From Blasia pusilla (Eukaryota > Marchantiophyta > Marchantiopsida > Blasiales), in the NCBI GenBank assembly GCA_050084515.1, contig CM114274.1, forward strand, positions 42,222,001 to 42,286,000: a DNA stretch of 64,000 nt, given 5' to 3'. A program made the translations under genes and the position numbers. Positions within the stretch are counted from its first letter, which is position 1; each line of letters starts with the position of its first letter. Of the stretch, positions 1-13,072 are shown piece by piece. Below the pieces are notes generated by a model. That model was not told the DNA's origin and ran no database searches. It saw only the letters and a program-made list of their open reading frames with translations.

Positions 1-3000
1 CTGTTCTCTAATTTTTTTTTCTTTTTCCAAAGCACTTAAGCAAATGAAGTGACATGTTCTTTTTCCGGCTTTGTGTGGAAATGAGATTCTATTTTCTAAA
101 ATTTCTACTTTGTGCATAAATGGCTTTTCTCCTTTACCAGCAAGTATGCAAAATGGTTTCGAATGCAAGAATATAGAACCATCTTCCAAAGCCAACTAGC
201 AATTGACCCTCGTAAATCTTGTTCCCTTATGATTGATATGTCCTTGGATCCTATGAGAACCTCCTATTACTAGAAACCTTCCTGCCTTCATTTAGGGTGA
301 AAGGTCATCCATCCCACTATATGTAAGAAATAGTTTCCATTGTGAGAAATAGGAAGCCATTCTAGGGAAGGGAGGGGAAGAAGCCATCTCCCAGCTATAT
401 AGTAAGAATTTGAAACATTCCTTCCCTTATAGCAAACCAAACCCATTCATCCAAGAATTGATAAAGTACATATAGGAAGCCACATTCCACACACTTATTA
501 AGTGCTTAGTCACAAAATACCTCCTCTCTACCATATCAAAATTTTCATTTCTTCTATCATAAAATTGCTCCCAAAATTGGGAGGCATTCCACACACTCCA
601 ATAATAAATATATCAAATTCCTATATTTCAAACTTCATCATGAGATATAGGAAAGTAATCCCTTTCATCATGAAGAAAAATAAAATAAAATAGTAGTTGC
701 AAATAGGATCATAATCATGAAAGAAAGAAGAATGAACTAGATCTCACATTAACCATTAGAAAAGTGTTTATCTAAGCAACCACTTAGAAAAAATTTAAAG
801 TTCTATTTTTTTTACCATCTATTACATTTCCATTCTACACTAGTGTGCAAAACCTCCTAATGGGTTCATTGAAAAAGCATGAGCTTATGAGATTCCTTCT
901 CTAGTTGGGCTTGTATGCCCAAATTTTTCCGTTTACACTTGGCTTTGGGAAAGTGTGACAAGTTTGTTAGCAATTGATATTCTGGATTGGGTATTTCATT
1001 CAGGTGTCTTCTATTTTGTGACCAACTCTCTATGTTTGATTGTACTAACTTGATGGAAGTCTTGTTGGAGAAATCATCTTGATAAGTGGAGAAGGGATTC
1101 CCTAGGCTTGATAGATGCATTTCTTGTTGTTTGAACTCTCATCAAAGTTAACAATGGATTTTTATTCATGCATGATAGTAGTATATTTTGAAAATATTTA
1201 GTTTATTTTTTCAATTGATTAAAAATAACAGAAAAAAAAGAAGTGAGATAGTGAGTATGTCTTTATACAACTTAAGGTTGAGTTTTAAACATGCATGTAG
1301 GGATCCCCTCTTGTTTGACATGGTATGGGATGTAGGAAAATTAAAATGCACCTTCTTCTACATCGAAAACAGTCATTATGAATTGTAGCATTTACATTGC
1401 ACTTGTATGAAGTCTTGAAGTGAGGTGAAGTGTGGCCTTATAATATGCTTGCATATGGTTCCCTTTAGAGACCATGGAAGTCACAATACCACTCGTAATT
1501 ATATACTTCATACACTTATTATCCAATGTTTGGATGCCATGCTTATTTGCTCTTCATTGTTGTGATCTTTACATCATTATGTGGAATTTATTTTCCTTTC
1601 AAGACAAAATTATTGATTCATGAGTCCCATTTTTCACAAAACCCTATCTTTTCAAAAATTCTAGCGTGATGTTACCATGCCTCCATATCGTCACTCAAAT
1701 TCCAAACAAGGTATTCCCCTCTTCTTGGAGATAATGTCCTCTTATCATCATTAAACATAGTTCTAGATAGTTGTGTTAGTATCTTGGTTTGCGTATGGTT
1801 AGACTATGGTTGCCTTTATCCACTCATGTGATATAGTATATCATCTCCTATGTAAGTATGTAGGATATAACATGTTAAATTGTTAGCATAAAGTGGTGTA
1901 CCCATTGATTTTAGGTTCCCACTATATTTTAATGTAGCTTATGAATTCACTTTTCTCTTGCAATTGGGAGTAGAATTGTTATAGTTCCTCCTTGGCGTCA
2001 TTCGACATCACATGTCGACCATATGTCTAACAAAGATTGACATACATTATCTCACCTAGCCTTGGGGACATATGCTATATCGGCAAGGAAATACATCTCT
2101 TTCTTCAATTGCTTCAACCAATCATGCTAGTTCTCACTAATACTTACAAACCACAAAATATGATATGATATGATGGTTAGCATACTTTACCTTCTTTGCA
2201 AACAAAGAAATTCTTCACCATTGTCAATAAACTACTAGAAAGTAGCTACAAGTTTAGGCTTGTATTAAGAAGCAACAAGTATGAAGAAGTTTTTCACTAA
2301 TCACACCAAACCAAGAAAATATGATATGATGGTACGCATGATGGTAGCATTTGCAAACAAACAAATGCTTCACCACTATCGATAACAAACCAAACTGTAG
2401 CTATAAGTGCAAGCTTGTAATATCAACAAGAAACAAGTAGATATAAGTAAAGTTATCACTTATATAAGCAAACCAAAAAATCTGATATGCAACTCGAGGC
2501 TTCCTTTCAAGTCAAAATGAGAGCTTGTGTGTGTAAATCTTAAAGCAAAATTGAATAACCTGGATTGTGTTCTCAAATTCAGAAAATTGCATACTCACAC
2601 AGAAGACATTTTTTGTGTTCCTAACTTACTCCAATCTCTCCAATCTTATATGGATGTTTAGAATACTTTTGCAATTAAGATCTTGCTTTTAAGTCCCAAT
2701 CATTTACTTTCTAGAAGAAAATTATGAATCTTCATTTCATCAAACTAAAATCCCAAGTCGCATATACCAAGATAAGATATGATATGGTAATTTTCGAATT
2801 AGATCTAATCATACAGTTAAGGTCCATTGTTGGAACAAAGAGTATTAAGATCCCTACTACATATCCACTAAAATGGCAATTCCTTTGAATCTATAAGTTA
2901 ACCAAAGTATGCAAACATATTATCAAAATGAGCTCATACTCCCTATCTCCTCTACCCTAAATAAAACCACCAAGAAGCTCATATTGGATGTATGAGTTTT

Positions 3001-3992
3001 CTAGGAAGATAGTCCCCCTTGGTGTGCATCTTCACTCGAGTTCTTGTGCTTGTCTAGTAGTGACCAGTATAAGATTGCTTACATAGATCAAGTTGTAAGA
3101 ATATGGCAATTGCTCATGAGACATAAAATACATATAAAAAACACACCAACATATCATGGCTGGAAAAACACCCATGATATATGGCCCGAGAAATTCTAGA
3201 AGAATCCTTCATAGTCTTCTAAGTAACAATATGGCATACCATCTTAAACACCGCTAAACAAACAACATGGCTTCTGCATATGAAATCACAATGCATCACA
3301 TTCCAATACTTTCAAGTGAACTTCATACTTGTTTTTTTTGTCTCCTTCTCCATTTTGGTTTACAAATATGCTTCTCTTTTTCTTGACAAATGGGGGCTTG
3401 CGATCATATCCCAAAGAATCTCACATTGATTTTCCTTTATTTTGAGTTAAGCCAATTGGATTGGACTTCACTTTACATCCTTTACATCCATCACACTTAG
3501 TCACTTGCATCCAAATCCCCATTTATACACATCTTTGCCATAATCTGGGTCGCATGTAATTGGATGTACTTCGTAATTGTTCACTTCTATGTTTGCTTGC
3601 AAAACCAGGGCACTTTTAGGTGGCATCCAATCCTGATTTGAATGAATTAATGTCGTTCAAATGTAGACCCAAAAAAATTCCCTCTATAGAACGTTTAACT
3701 TCTCTAGGACCTCCTCGTTTTTTCCATGTAGTTTTTCATATTGTTCACTCATATGCCCAACATATGAAGCAACTCCCAACATAACTTGCTAAAAAACTTT
3801 CAAGGGTTGCATCCGGCTACAAAGAAATGCCTCCCACAATAAGACAATCATCTACAATTTCATCTACAATCATCTTCTAGTGCAAAGAATTATTCTTGCT
3901 CGCTATGATAGCATTAAGTGGGATAAAAAAATCCTCTACAATAGGAATCTCTTTTTCCTCCCTAACTAATTTATTTCCTAATGAGCTCTCTA
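1..3992. other. AT-rich stretch with no recognisable gene
   Basis: I see no conserved coding sequence on either strand; the open frames are short and have no motif I recognise. About 2150-2480 holds an imperfect tandem repeat of roughly 160 bp, with a shared core containing AAATATGATATGATGGT at about 2156 and 2317 and a weaker third start near 2470. The composition resembles degraded transposon sequence. This segment is the 5' flank of the Copia element that follows. Confidence 0.5.
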
Positions 3993-4388
3993 TGTTGGAT
4001 TCTCAACATCCACTTCTCTGAGCACCATTAATCTGATCGGCCCTCTTGTATGAAGAGAAGCCTAGATTGATGGTTCCGACTTAGACGTCGGAGGAGTCAT
4101 AGTAATATGACGTATGTGGTTTATGGAGTAGCGTTACTAAGATTATATAATCCTATATTGGAAAAAAAATCTATTAATAGAAATAAAGAAAAATAAGTAA
4201 AAAACCATAGTTTCTAGAGTGGTGAAATAATCAAGGGCCACACCGGTAGCGCATTCCCATATGTCGAGTTATCTCCATTTTCAAGTTCCATCAAAGTTCT
4301 TTTGTGAGCGCACGGACGGACTAGGCCACTTTGTATCTCTAAGTTTTGTAAAGATTTTAGTGATTTTGTCACTTTCTATTTTCCCACA
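3993..4388 (+). repeat. 5' LTR of the Copia element
   Basis: It begins TGTTGGATTC and ends CCCACA (TG...CA), immediately followed by the primer-binding site. It aligns over its whole length with 8282-8687, which is about 10 bp longer because of a small length difference in the middle of the LTR. Confidence 0.94.
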
Positions 4389-4400
4389 TGGTATCAGAGT
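4389..4400 (+). other. Primer-binding site (initiator tRNA-Met)
   Basis: TGGTATCAGAGT directly abuts the 5' LTR. It matches the common plant Copia primer-binding site TGGTATCAGAGC, complementary to the 3' end of initiator tRNA-Met, at 11 of 12 bases. Confidence 0.93.
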
Positions 4401-4459
4401 AGTAGGTTTTCCAGTATTTTGTATCTGGCGATCTAGTGTGTTTGCACAAAATCTTGAGA

Positions 4460-7400
4460 GATGGCTACTTCTTTGTCAATTCGTGCTCGCCCTCCTCCGT
4501 TGGGTGAAGGGAAGTTAGATGGGTCTAATTATACATTGTGGAAGTTCAAAATAAAAATTATCCTCGAATCATTTGAGATCTAGGAGACGGCCACAATTGT
4601 CGATTCGAATCCACAAGATACTTTGAGTTCTGCATCTTCATCTTCATCTGGTGATATCGATCTTGTTGTATTGCTTGTATGGAAATGAAGAATCGTTGAT
4701 ACTCTATATGCGATTGTCACGAATGTAATTGATTATGTCATGACTCTCATTCAACATACGACCATTGAATATTTTGAAGAATCACTATGAAATAAGGATT
4801 GAGACTCAGATTTAGAATTTGGATAATTAGCTAACCTCCGAGAAATTTTCAGAAGGAGAAAGCGTGGAGTAATTTTCAACAAGGATCAAGAATCTGCAAG
4901 ATCAGATGGCGTCCATACGAATTTCAAAGTCTAACGAAGATTTGGCACGTTGGTGCATAAGGATTTTGCCTCTAAGGTATGACAATTTGGTAAGTGCATT
5001 GAATATTCAAGTAAGACCCACGCCGCTTACTTTTGAACAATTTAGTGCAATGTTGGTAAAAGAGGAAATGCCCTTCAACGCAAGAGAGGGAAGTGATACA
5101 ATTTTTTATGCCAGCATACAGAGAGGTAGAAATCAGGATTACAGTTCAAATGCAAAGAAGAAATTTCCAAGGAAAGCCTTCAAATGCTTTCATTGTGGTA
5201 AACTAGGTCATCTTATCAAAGATTGTAGAAAGAAGAGTCAGGATGAGAAGAACGGTTGTTTAAGACCTAAGAAGGAGTCTGGAAATTCTGTAGAATTAGG
5301 AGAACATGAAGTAGATGCTTGGATAGCAATCAAAGAGTTTTGCATATAGGGAGAACATTCCACTAAGTCAAAGATTGAAGATGCATGGGTGTTCAATAGT
5401 GGAGCATCTAGGCATATGACCAATCATAAGGATTGGTATAGCTCCTTACAGCCTCTACAAGAGCCCATCATTGTTGCTATTGGGAATAATGCAAAATCCC
5501 TTGCATAAGGGAAAGGCATAATTTCTTTAGTCTCACAAAAAGAAGATGAAAATAAGTTAATTGATGTACTGTACGTACCAGAGTTGAAGCGCAATTTGAT
5601 TTCAGTAGCAATATTATGTGATCGTGATCTAGAAGTTCATTTCAAGAAAATTTGAGCAGTCATTGAGAATGCCAATGGGAAAGTAGTGGGTAAAGATATA
5701 CAACGTGGAAATATCTACGAGTTGTATGCTTTCACCACAAGTGTAGGTACAGATCTTAATAGCATTAAGTTGTGGCATGAAAGATTTGGTTACTTAAGCT
5801 TTCTCTTACTAAATCATATGCACAAATCTGGCATGGTTGTTGATTTACCAACAATTTCAGGAGTGTCGGATACATGTGAAGCTTGTATGATGGGCAAGCA
5901 ACATCCACAATCATTTCCACAAGAGTCCTCCAATGGAGCAAAGGCTCCTCTAGAGCTGATTCATGTTGATCTTTGTGGTAAAAAGAGAACATCGGCATTA
6001 GGTGGTTATTCCTACTTCTTTTTAGTTGTCGATAATTATAGTAGAAAGATGTGGGTGTATTTCCTTCGTGATAAGGCAAGTGCTTTTGGAAAATTTAAAG
6101 TATGGCACAAGTGGTTGAGAATGAGAGAGGAAAAAAAGGTCGAAGCTTTGCACCGATCGAGGAGGAGAATTCTTATCAAGAGAATTCAACAAATATTTGG
6201 GGGAGCATGAAATCAAGTGATAGTTAACCATAACACATACACCACAACAAAATGAAGTTGTTGAGCATCGAAACCATACAGTGGTGGAGATGGTAAGATA
6301 TATGATGAAAACAAAAGGTTTGACAGAAGGATTTTGGGCTGAAACTATTAATACCACCGTTTACATTCTAAATAGAAGTGCTATCAAGTCAATGCAAGGC
6401 ATGACTCCTCATCATTCATACTAAGGTAAGGTACCATCAGTCTAACATTTCATGACTTTTGATAGTGAGTGTTTTGTACATATTCCTGAAGTATCCAGGA
6501 CCAAGCTGGAGTCCAAGAGCGAGAAGTGCATTTTTATGGGATACAGTGATGAGTCTAAAACTTATCGCCTATGGTGTTTTGAGGCAAAGAAGATGCTTGT
6601 GAGTCGTGATGTGGTGTTCGACGAACAACCTCGTCAAGTGGTGGATATCAATGGTTTGTCCACATTATTATCAAACGAAGAGATAAACCAACAGAGCACA
6701 CCACTAATTTTTACACTAGATCATCAAGAAGAAGAATTTGGTGATGATAATAAAGAGGAGCCTACTCTTCCACTACAATCGTCATACCTTAATTGGATAA
6801 AGCAGCTCTTGGAAGGTAAGGATCCTCGAGCAATTGATGAAGTTGTTACACATCCAAGGAGAGCCAAGAGACTACAGGAGCATAATAGAGCTTCTGCACA
6901 TCTCGTCAACATGACCTTGATGAGAGAGGTCTTTAAGGTGGAAGAGCCATCATGCTTGGATGAGGCCCTTCCTCATCCTCAATGGAGAGAGGCCATGCAG
7001 ATAGAGATGGACGCTATTCAAAGAAATGAAACTTGGACTTTGGTTGAGAAGCCAAAGGACAGGAAGATAATACGCACCAAGTGGGTGTACAAGACCAAGT
7101 ACAAGTCGAACGGTGTATTGGATAAATTTAAAGCGAGGTTGGTTGCACAAGGATGCTCACAAATCAAAGGTTTTGAATAATATGAGACTTTTGCTCCTAC
7201 CGCAAGGATGAAAACCACTCGAATTGTTTTAGCGGTTGCATAAACAAGACGTTGGCATGTATACCAATACGATGTGAAGTCCGCTTTTTCTCGAACCGGA
7301 GTCTCAAGAGGAGGTGTCTATATCTCAACCACCAAGTTTTGAGACACTCGAATAAGAAGAGAAAGTGTGTTTACTTCATCAAGAATTGTATGGGTTGAAG

Positions 7401-8215
7401 CAAGCCCCAAGGTTATGGTGTCAACGAATAGATACATTCTTCTGAGATAAGGGTCTCATCAAGAGTCCGTCAGAAGAAAATTTGTATGTGTTTAGCAAAG
7501 ATGGAATGTATATGTTGATAGTCCTGAATGTGGATGATCTGATCATCATGGGAGACCATAGTAAGAAAATAAAGGAAATGAAGGGCGTGTTGAAATCTGA
7601 GTTTGAAATATCAGATTTAGATCTTTTGCACTACTTTATAGAGCTGGAGATTTGGCAACAGTCAGATTCCATTTTTCTCTCTCAACAAAAGTATGCTAGA
7701 GAAATCTTGAAGATATTTGGGATGATCGAGTGTAAGGCAGTGATCTCGCCAATGGAGGTAGAGTTGAAATTCTCAATGGAGGATGTTTCACCATTGGTAG
7801 ATGAAAATTTGTACAGAAAGCTTGTAGGCAGTTTGCTATTTTTTCGTAACACTAGATCAGACATTAGCTTCACTGTGGGAGTGTTGAGTAGATTCTCAAC
7901 TAAGCCTCGTGAGAACCATTGGAATATAGAGTATAAGGTGGCTTATTATACTTCTTGTGAATCAGTATGGTTGAGATGGATATTGGAGAACATAGGAGAA
8001 GCACTAGAAACTGCTATTATAATGTGGTGTGACAATCAGGGTTGCATTGCCATAGCACATAATCTTATGTTTCATGCTCATATGAAGCACATAGAGATCC
8101 AGTATCATTTTTTTGTGAATTGATCGAGAGAGAGATTTTGAAGTTAGTCTATTGTCCAATAGAGGATAACCATGCAGACATCTTCACGAAAGCTTTGAGC
8201 AGAGATTAGCTTCAC
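4460..8215 (+). pseudogene. Decayed Copia gag-pol polyprotein
   Basis: The frame is broken into pieces by stops and frameshifts. In order I see: gag ending in a CCHC zinc knuckle CFHCGKLGHLIKDC at 5185-5226 (within the open stretch 4906-5349); a protease region near 5380-5640 with an FNSGAS-like motif where DSGAS is usual; an integrase HHCC finger and DDE core beginning near 5770, with HVDLCG and VVDNYSRK; then reverse transcriptase at about 6950-7800, whose YVDD box reads NVDD (7527-7538). RNase H follows, with CDNQGCIAIAHN and a KHIEIQYHF-like motif, to about 8210. The gag-protease-integrase-RT-RNase H order is diagnostic of Copia rather than Gypsy. In a working element these parts are made as one polyprotein. 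Here no stretch covers more than about 240 codons, so I call it a pseudogene. Confidence 0.93.
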
Positions 8216-8274
8216 CGACATCTAAAGGGTCTTGGCATAGGTCCAAGATAGTAGTCCACATGAGAGTGGTTATT

Positions 8275-8281
8275 AAGGGGG
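8275..8281 (+). other. Polypurine tract
   Basis: A purine run, AAGGGGG, ends directly before the 3' LTR, where plus-strand DNA synthesis is primed in LTR elements. Confidence 0.8.
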
Positions 8282-8687
8282 TGTTGGATTCTCAACATCC
8301 ACTTCTCTAAGCACCATTCATCTGATCACCCTCCTTGTATGAGGAGAAGCCTAGGTTGATGGTTCCGACTTAGACGTCGGAGGAGTCATAGTAATATGAC
8401 GTAGGTGGTTTATGGAATAACGTAACTAGGATTATCTAACCAAAACAATGCGGGGTTCGCAAAATTTTTCTAATAATAGAAATGAAGAAAAATAGGCAAA
8501 AAACCCTAGTTTCTCGAGTCGTGAAATAGTCGGGAGCCGCAACGGTAGCGCATTCTCGTATATCGAGTTATCTCCATGTTCAAGTTCCATCAAAGCTCTT
8601 TTGTGAGCTCACGGATGGACTAGGCCACTTTGTATTTCTATGTTTTGTAAAGATTTCAGTAATTTCGTCACTTTCGGTATTCTCATA
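8282..8687 (+). repeat. 3' LTR of the Copia element
   Basis: It starts TGTTGGATTC and ends CTCATA, the terminal CACA of the 5' copy having become CATA. It is followed by the CTCTA target-site duplication at 8688-8692. An AATGCGGGGTTCGC segment in the middle is absent from the 5' LTR but has relatives in the sister copies at 9.8 kb and 42.9 kb. Confidence 0.93.
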
Positions 8688-8692
8688 CTCTA

Positions 8693-9562
8693 ATCTTAGA
8701 ACTCACATCCCCTACCGCCATATTTTACATGCATTGGAATCCCTTTCTCTTACGGAACAAATTCGGGCCTTAGATTGGATTGGATTTTGAAACTTGAACT
8801 TCTCAATTTTTTTTAGCACTATTCAACAAATCTAAGTTTTTTCCTTATCTTTTTGGTCAATGATACTTTGCCCTTGTGGTATATAGGTATTTCCACTTCA
8901 CAAATAGTCTTCCTCTTCCCTTAGTGGCTTTCCTCATCTAGATCTTCACTTCTAGATCTTTATGGAGAGTTGAAATTATGCAATATTCCTGTAATAGCCT
9001 CTATCCCTTCCAAACTTAGTCCACCTCAAAGGGCCCCTCCAAGGAAGAAATTCTTGAGAATCACTATTACTTGCCCTAGGAGATTCTTTGATTTGAACCT
9101 ATTCCTATTCCCCTTTTATGTTTCTATGAATTTTTCTTTATGTAGGGACATAGGACATAGAAGCTCTCTCATAAGGGAATATTGTTGGTTTGCCATAAAC
9201 TCTCAATACCTAGCCATAGACTCTCGATACCTTGCTTCAATCATCATAAACTCTCAATAACGTTCAAGTCAATCCATCAAATTTTACTTTTGGCAAACCA
9301 TTCAAGGTTAGTTATGAATTTCTGGAAGCCATGACAACTTCCCACTTTGGGAACAAAGGCCAAAGTGGGTGGTGATAGTGAGGGAAGTTGTTTTAGAAGG
9401 TGAGGGTGGTATTTTTTTTATTTACTTTGAGTATGCCATGAACATCCAATTTTTTTATCCTCCACAACTCTCTTAAAGAGGCAACCAAAGTCCAAAAGCT
9501 TTTACAACCTTATAAAGAACATATCATTAATAAATGAAATAGTAGACATAATCGGTCCTTAG
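8693..9562. other. Unclassified sequence between two Copia copies
   Basis: I recognise no gene or repeat here. A short direct repeat around CATAAACTCTCAATAC is seen three times near 9195-9260. Confidence 0.4.
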
Positions 9563-9930
9563 ACCTTGGCATAGGTCCAAGAAAATAGTTCATATGAGAG
9601 TAGATATTGAGGGGAGTGTTGGATTCTTAACATCCACTTTTTTTAGCACCATTAATCTGATCGGCTCCTTTTATGAGGAAAGCCTAGATTGATGGTTTTG
9701 ATTTAAATGTTGAAGGAGTCAAAGTAATATGACGTAGGTGGTTTATGGAATAACGTTATTAGGATTATCTAACCCTATATTGCATTAGGGTGCCCCGGAT
9801 GCATCGCGAGGGTTAGGGGCAGTCCATGGTATACCAAGAGGACATGGAGGTCCGAAATAGAAACGAAGAAAAATAGTCTGTGACCCTATCTCTCGGCGTC
9901 TATTACTTCCGGGTCGCCTTAACAAATCAC
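9563..9930 (+). mobile_element. Tail fragment of a second Copia copy (internal 3' end plus LTR)
   Basis: The segment CTTGGCATAGGTCCAAGA at 9565 and what follows match the last internal bases of the complete element (8231-8281). The LTR start TGTTGGATTC lies at 9617. The LTR is recognisable to about 9800 and then increasingly diverged to about 9930. It carries extra GC-rich sequence in the middle, near 9786-9850, that the complete element lacks. No 5' part is present, so this is a truncated copy. Confidence 0.85.
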
Positions 9931-9953
9931 ATGCCCGCAATCTTTGAACATAC

Positions 9954-10200
9954 AATGTGATCCTCTCCTTTGGCAGAGAGAGAGGGTAAGAAGCGTCTAT
10001 CTCTTTGGGGTTGCATTAATCTCTCCCATGTCTCTGATTCTACAATGTGATCCAGGTCCCCTCCTTCAGCCAGAGAGAGACAATAAGAAGCGTCTATCTC
10101 TTTGGGGTTGCGTTATACTCTCTCAAGTGGCGCAGGTTTTTGAAAAAAAAATGTGATCCACGTCCCCTCATTCGGCCAGAGAGAGAGAGGGTAAAAAGTA
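9954..10200. repeat. Three imperfect tandem copies of a 90-105 bp unit
   Basis: The units start near 9954, 10042 and 10149. Each begins (C/A)AATGTGATCC and contains a CAGAGAGAGA run. The first two share AAGAAGCGTCTATCTCTTTG. A lone copy of the start motif recurs at 10544. The open frames across it are repeat artefacts. Confidence 0.8.
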
Positions 10201-10204
10201 GAGA

Positions 10205-13060
10205 ATGCTTACCTGAAGCATGTGCACGATGATCTCTATGGGCGTGTACGCTATTCCATGGCTTACAAAGATGGACGATGTTGAATAGCTACTGCAAGGA
10301 AAGATAGAAAATGTCAGCTTTGATAAGTATTGGACAGCAATGTACCTCGGATCAGCAAACTTCCAAAACAGAGAGAGGGAATCGCTACCGTTTGCCTATG
10401 ATCAAGAGAGAGGGAACGATACCTCACGCCCGGGCCGGATCATTCAAAAGTGGACCTCTTCGCATTGCACGAGATTTTGGACTGGATAAATTCTGCTCAG
10501 GGAAGTTGTAAATTCAACTCTGTAGGTCGATGGACTACTTGGGCAATGTGATCCGCGATTGCGGAGTAACCACAAAATTTTCTTAGTTTTTCCCAGTTGC
10601 ATTCTTCCGTCCATGTCTAGCATCAGGTCTTTCGGTCTGCACATGTATTGAAGGCGTCTGCCACACAGCTCAGAATACCACTTTCACCTTTCTAGTCAGC
10701 TCTGAAACTTGCTCTAAATCTTTCATTCCAGCTATGGAATGGAGCGTCGAATTGGATTTCGATTGAAAATTCTCTTTTCCCTGCACACGCGATCAGATGA
10801 GTAGAGTAAAAGGTATAGGGCAGTGATCTAAAGCGATTGCAGTGGAGGTTAAGCTTCATTGGCCAGTGAGGTTGAGGCTGGTACACACGATTTTCCTGAT
10901 TTTCACACAGTTAATCGATGGAGCATCCAGATATAAAGCTCTAACTGAAGTTTTCCTACGCTCTTGAGTCCACATTGGAACACATTACTTATGTGTGGTA
11001 CTTGTCCACCGTTATATGCGTGTCTCAAAACATACACACATAAGGATTCTCACTAATTTATTCTACTTCCATTATTAATTTACGTCTCGAAATTTTTTTG
11101 GAAAGAGAAATTAGTGAGCACATCCGCCCAATTTTTCGGGGGTTTGGAATCCGAATGTTAGCTGCTTTCTCATTATGAACAATAGCTCGTGTTGTTGAGT
11201 CTCAGATGCTTTCATCCGTTCCTTCACTGATACATTCAGGGGGCCCAAAAAGAAGATTGCCAGTTAGTGGGGCATACGTGGTAAGATTGTCACAAGTGGA
11301 CATGGGTTTTATCTCTATTATCATTATCCCATTAACTACGACGAGATGAGAAGGTAAGAGGTTTGAACATTGGGTGATTGTCTTATCTATTTCTTAACTA
11401 CAACTGGTTCCAGCAAAACACCATGCCCAATGGATAACGAAGATCTTCTTGGTAGTAATGTTCGATTCTTTCCACTCCCCAGGATTTTCTTTCTGTTCTC
11501 CCCAGTTTTTGATTTCGGAGGAACTCCAAGATCACGACCAGGTGAAAAGAATAAAATTTAAAGGATTTTCTATCCACTTTAATTCATGCTGGTCTCCCCT
11601 TTCTTCGGATTCCAGATGCGATAGGTGTGGGAAAGCCCTCAAGCCCACCTCCGCGTGATTACCAACATTCTACTGTAACGTAACGTTCCAGATCTTGTTT
11701 AGCTCGTCAAGCTGAGTACACCTCTGAATATCGGAAAGATATTCTGTTCCGAAGTTTATGACGCACTATGCGATTATTAGTAAAGTATCTGTAATTATGT
11801 CCTTACTATCTTGCCATTCTTTTCTCCCACAGGTTTGACCACTGATAAAGGCTTCTGGTACACTGCCAATGAGACTCTTGGGTTTAAAGTATGCTCGTTG
11901 TGGATGGAGAATGAACACTCACAAATCAGAGTTACCAACGGTCACAATTTCTTAGCTTTCGATCTGACGGGAAGGATTTTGGGTAAAATCGCTATTGTTG
12001 GATTTGCATTCTAAAAATGAATGTGTTGAAATTTTTCCACTCCACTTTAGCGACAATGAGACGCGTCTTTATCGGTCCACAAATCTCAGAGATTCAGGAC
12101 AAATATGATTACAGTCATAGTGCACTTCACTTATCCCAAAAAAACACACAGGGTGATGCTATTTGAAAATTCGTTATTGAAATAATTACTGCCCACTGAA
12201 ACTGAAAGTAGTAGAATTTAAAGAATAATTTTTTGAATGAAACCAAATGGAACGGAACTTTTCTGTAGGCAAGAAAAGAAATTCAAGAATACACACCTCA
12301 AATATATATCTCTATATATATATATTTGATGATAGACTATCTACACGACCATTGATCTATACAGAAAAACACTTATCAATATGATAACCCTGGATATATG
12401 GCTAGTTGATCGTAGAATGCTGGATTGCCTGTGAGGTTTGACAGGAATCTTGTTGGATGATATTCCAGAGGTATGCGGATCTACGTAAACTGGTTTTCTT
12501 TTCCTTGGGGATGCTGCTTGCCGGCAGTTGAATTCAGATTACACACTTAAATATTCGAACAAACAAAACAGTCTCCAGCGCAAAAAGATAGAATCCTTAA
12601 CAGCCATTCAGCCAGTCAGAAGAAAGAGTCCAATATTCAATTCGGCTATGCAGTTGTGCCACCCACACATAGTGGTAACTTGGTGTCGACTTGGTCCCGA
12701 TCAAAGCTACTAGTCCTAAGTGGGAACCAAGAAATTACGGAGTAGTACAGTCGGGTTTCTGGGGCAGGAACCTTCGGTCCTATAGTTATCTCGCCTAGAT
12801 CGACCGAGGGTGGGCATGAACGTGGAATCCAACATTTCTACCTGAGAAAAACGTCACCCAATCTACGACGACCCACGCATCGGCAGATCTGTGCAGATAT
12901 GAAGGTACATACGATCGCCAGAAAGGTGCCTTAGTCTGTTCGACGACCGTTATCTCTCCAGAGGTGGCGGGTACGAACGACGCCCCACAAGCCTAGAACC
13001 AAGCAGCTTTCTCATTCTGGGGAAGAGTCTCCATTTCCGCAAAGAGATCTGTGGCGCTCC
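10205..13060. other. Unclassified mid-GC region without a recognised gene
   Basis: The base composition is closer to genic DNA than the flanking repeats. The best open stretch, 11811-12014 on the plus strand (67 codons), has no domain I recognise. 12302-12329 is a short AT microsatellite. A divergent or partial gene cannot be excluded. Confidence 0.35.
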
Positions 13061-13072
13061 CAGTCTTAACAC

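Larger units (their letters stand above)
3993..8687 (+). mobile_element. Complete but inactive Ty1/Copia LTR retrotransposon
   Basis: The element has two LTRs, a tRNA-Met primer-binding site directly after the 5' LTR, gag, integrase, reverse transcriptase and RNase H in Copia order, and a polypurine tract directly before the 3' LTR. The 5-bp target-site duplication CTCTA lies at 3988-3992 and 8688-8692, so both ends are certain to within a base or two. The LTRs differ at about 13 of the first 155 aligned positions by eye, and the coding frame carries several stops and frameshifts, so the insertion is old and cannot move itself. Two relatives lie in this window: a tail fragment at 9563-9930 and a solo LTR on the other strand at 42709-43154. 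Confidence 0.96.

Noticed and set aside
866-1120. 84-codon minus-strand open frame
   Set aside because: The composition is protein-like, but there is no motif, start context or neighbour to support a gene.
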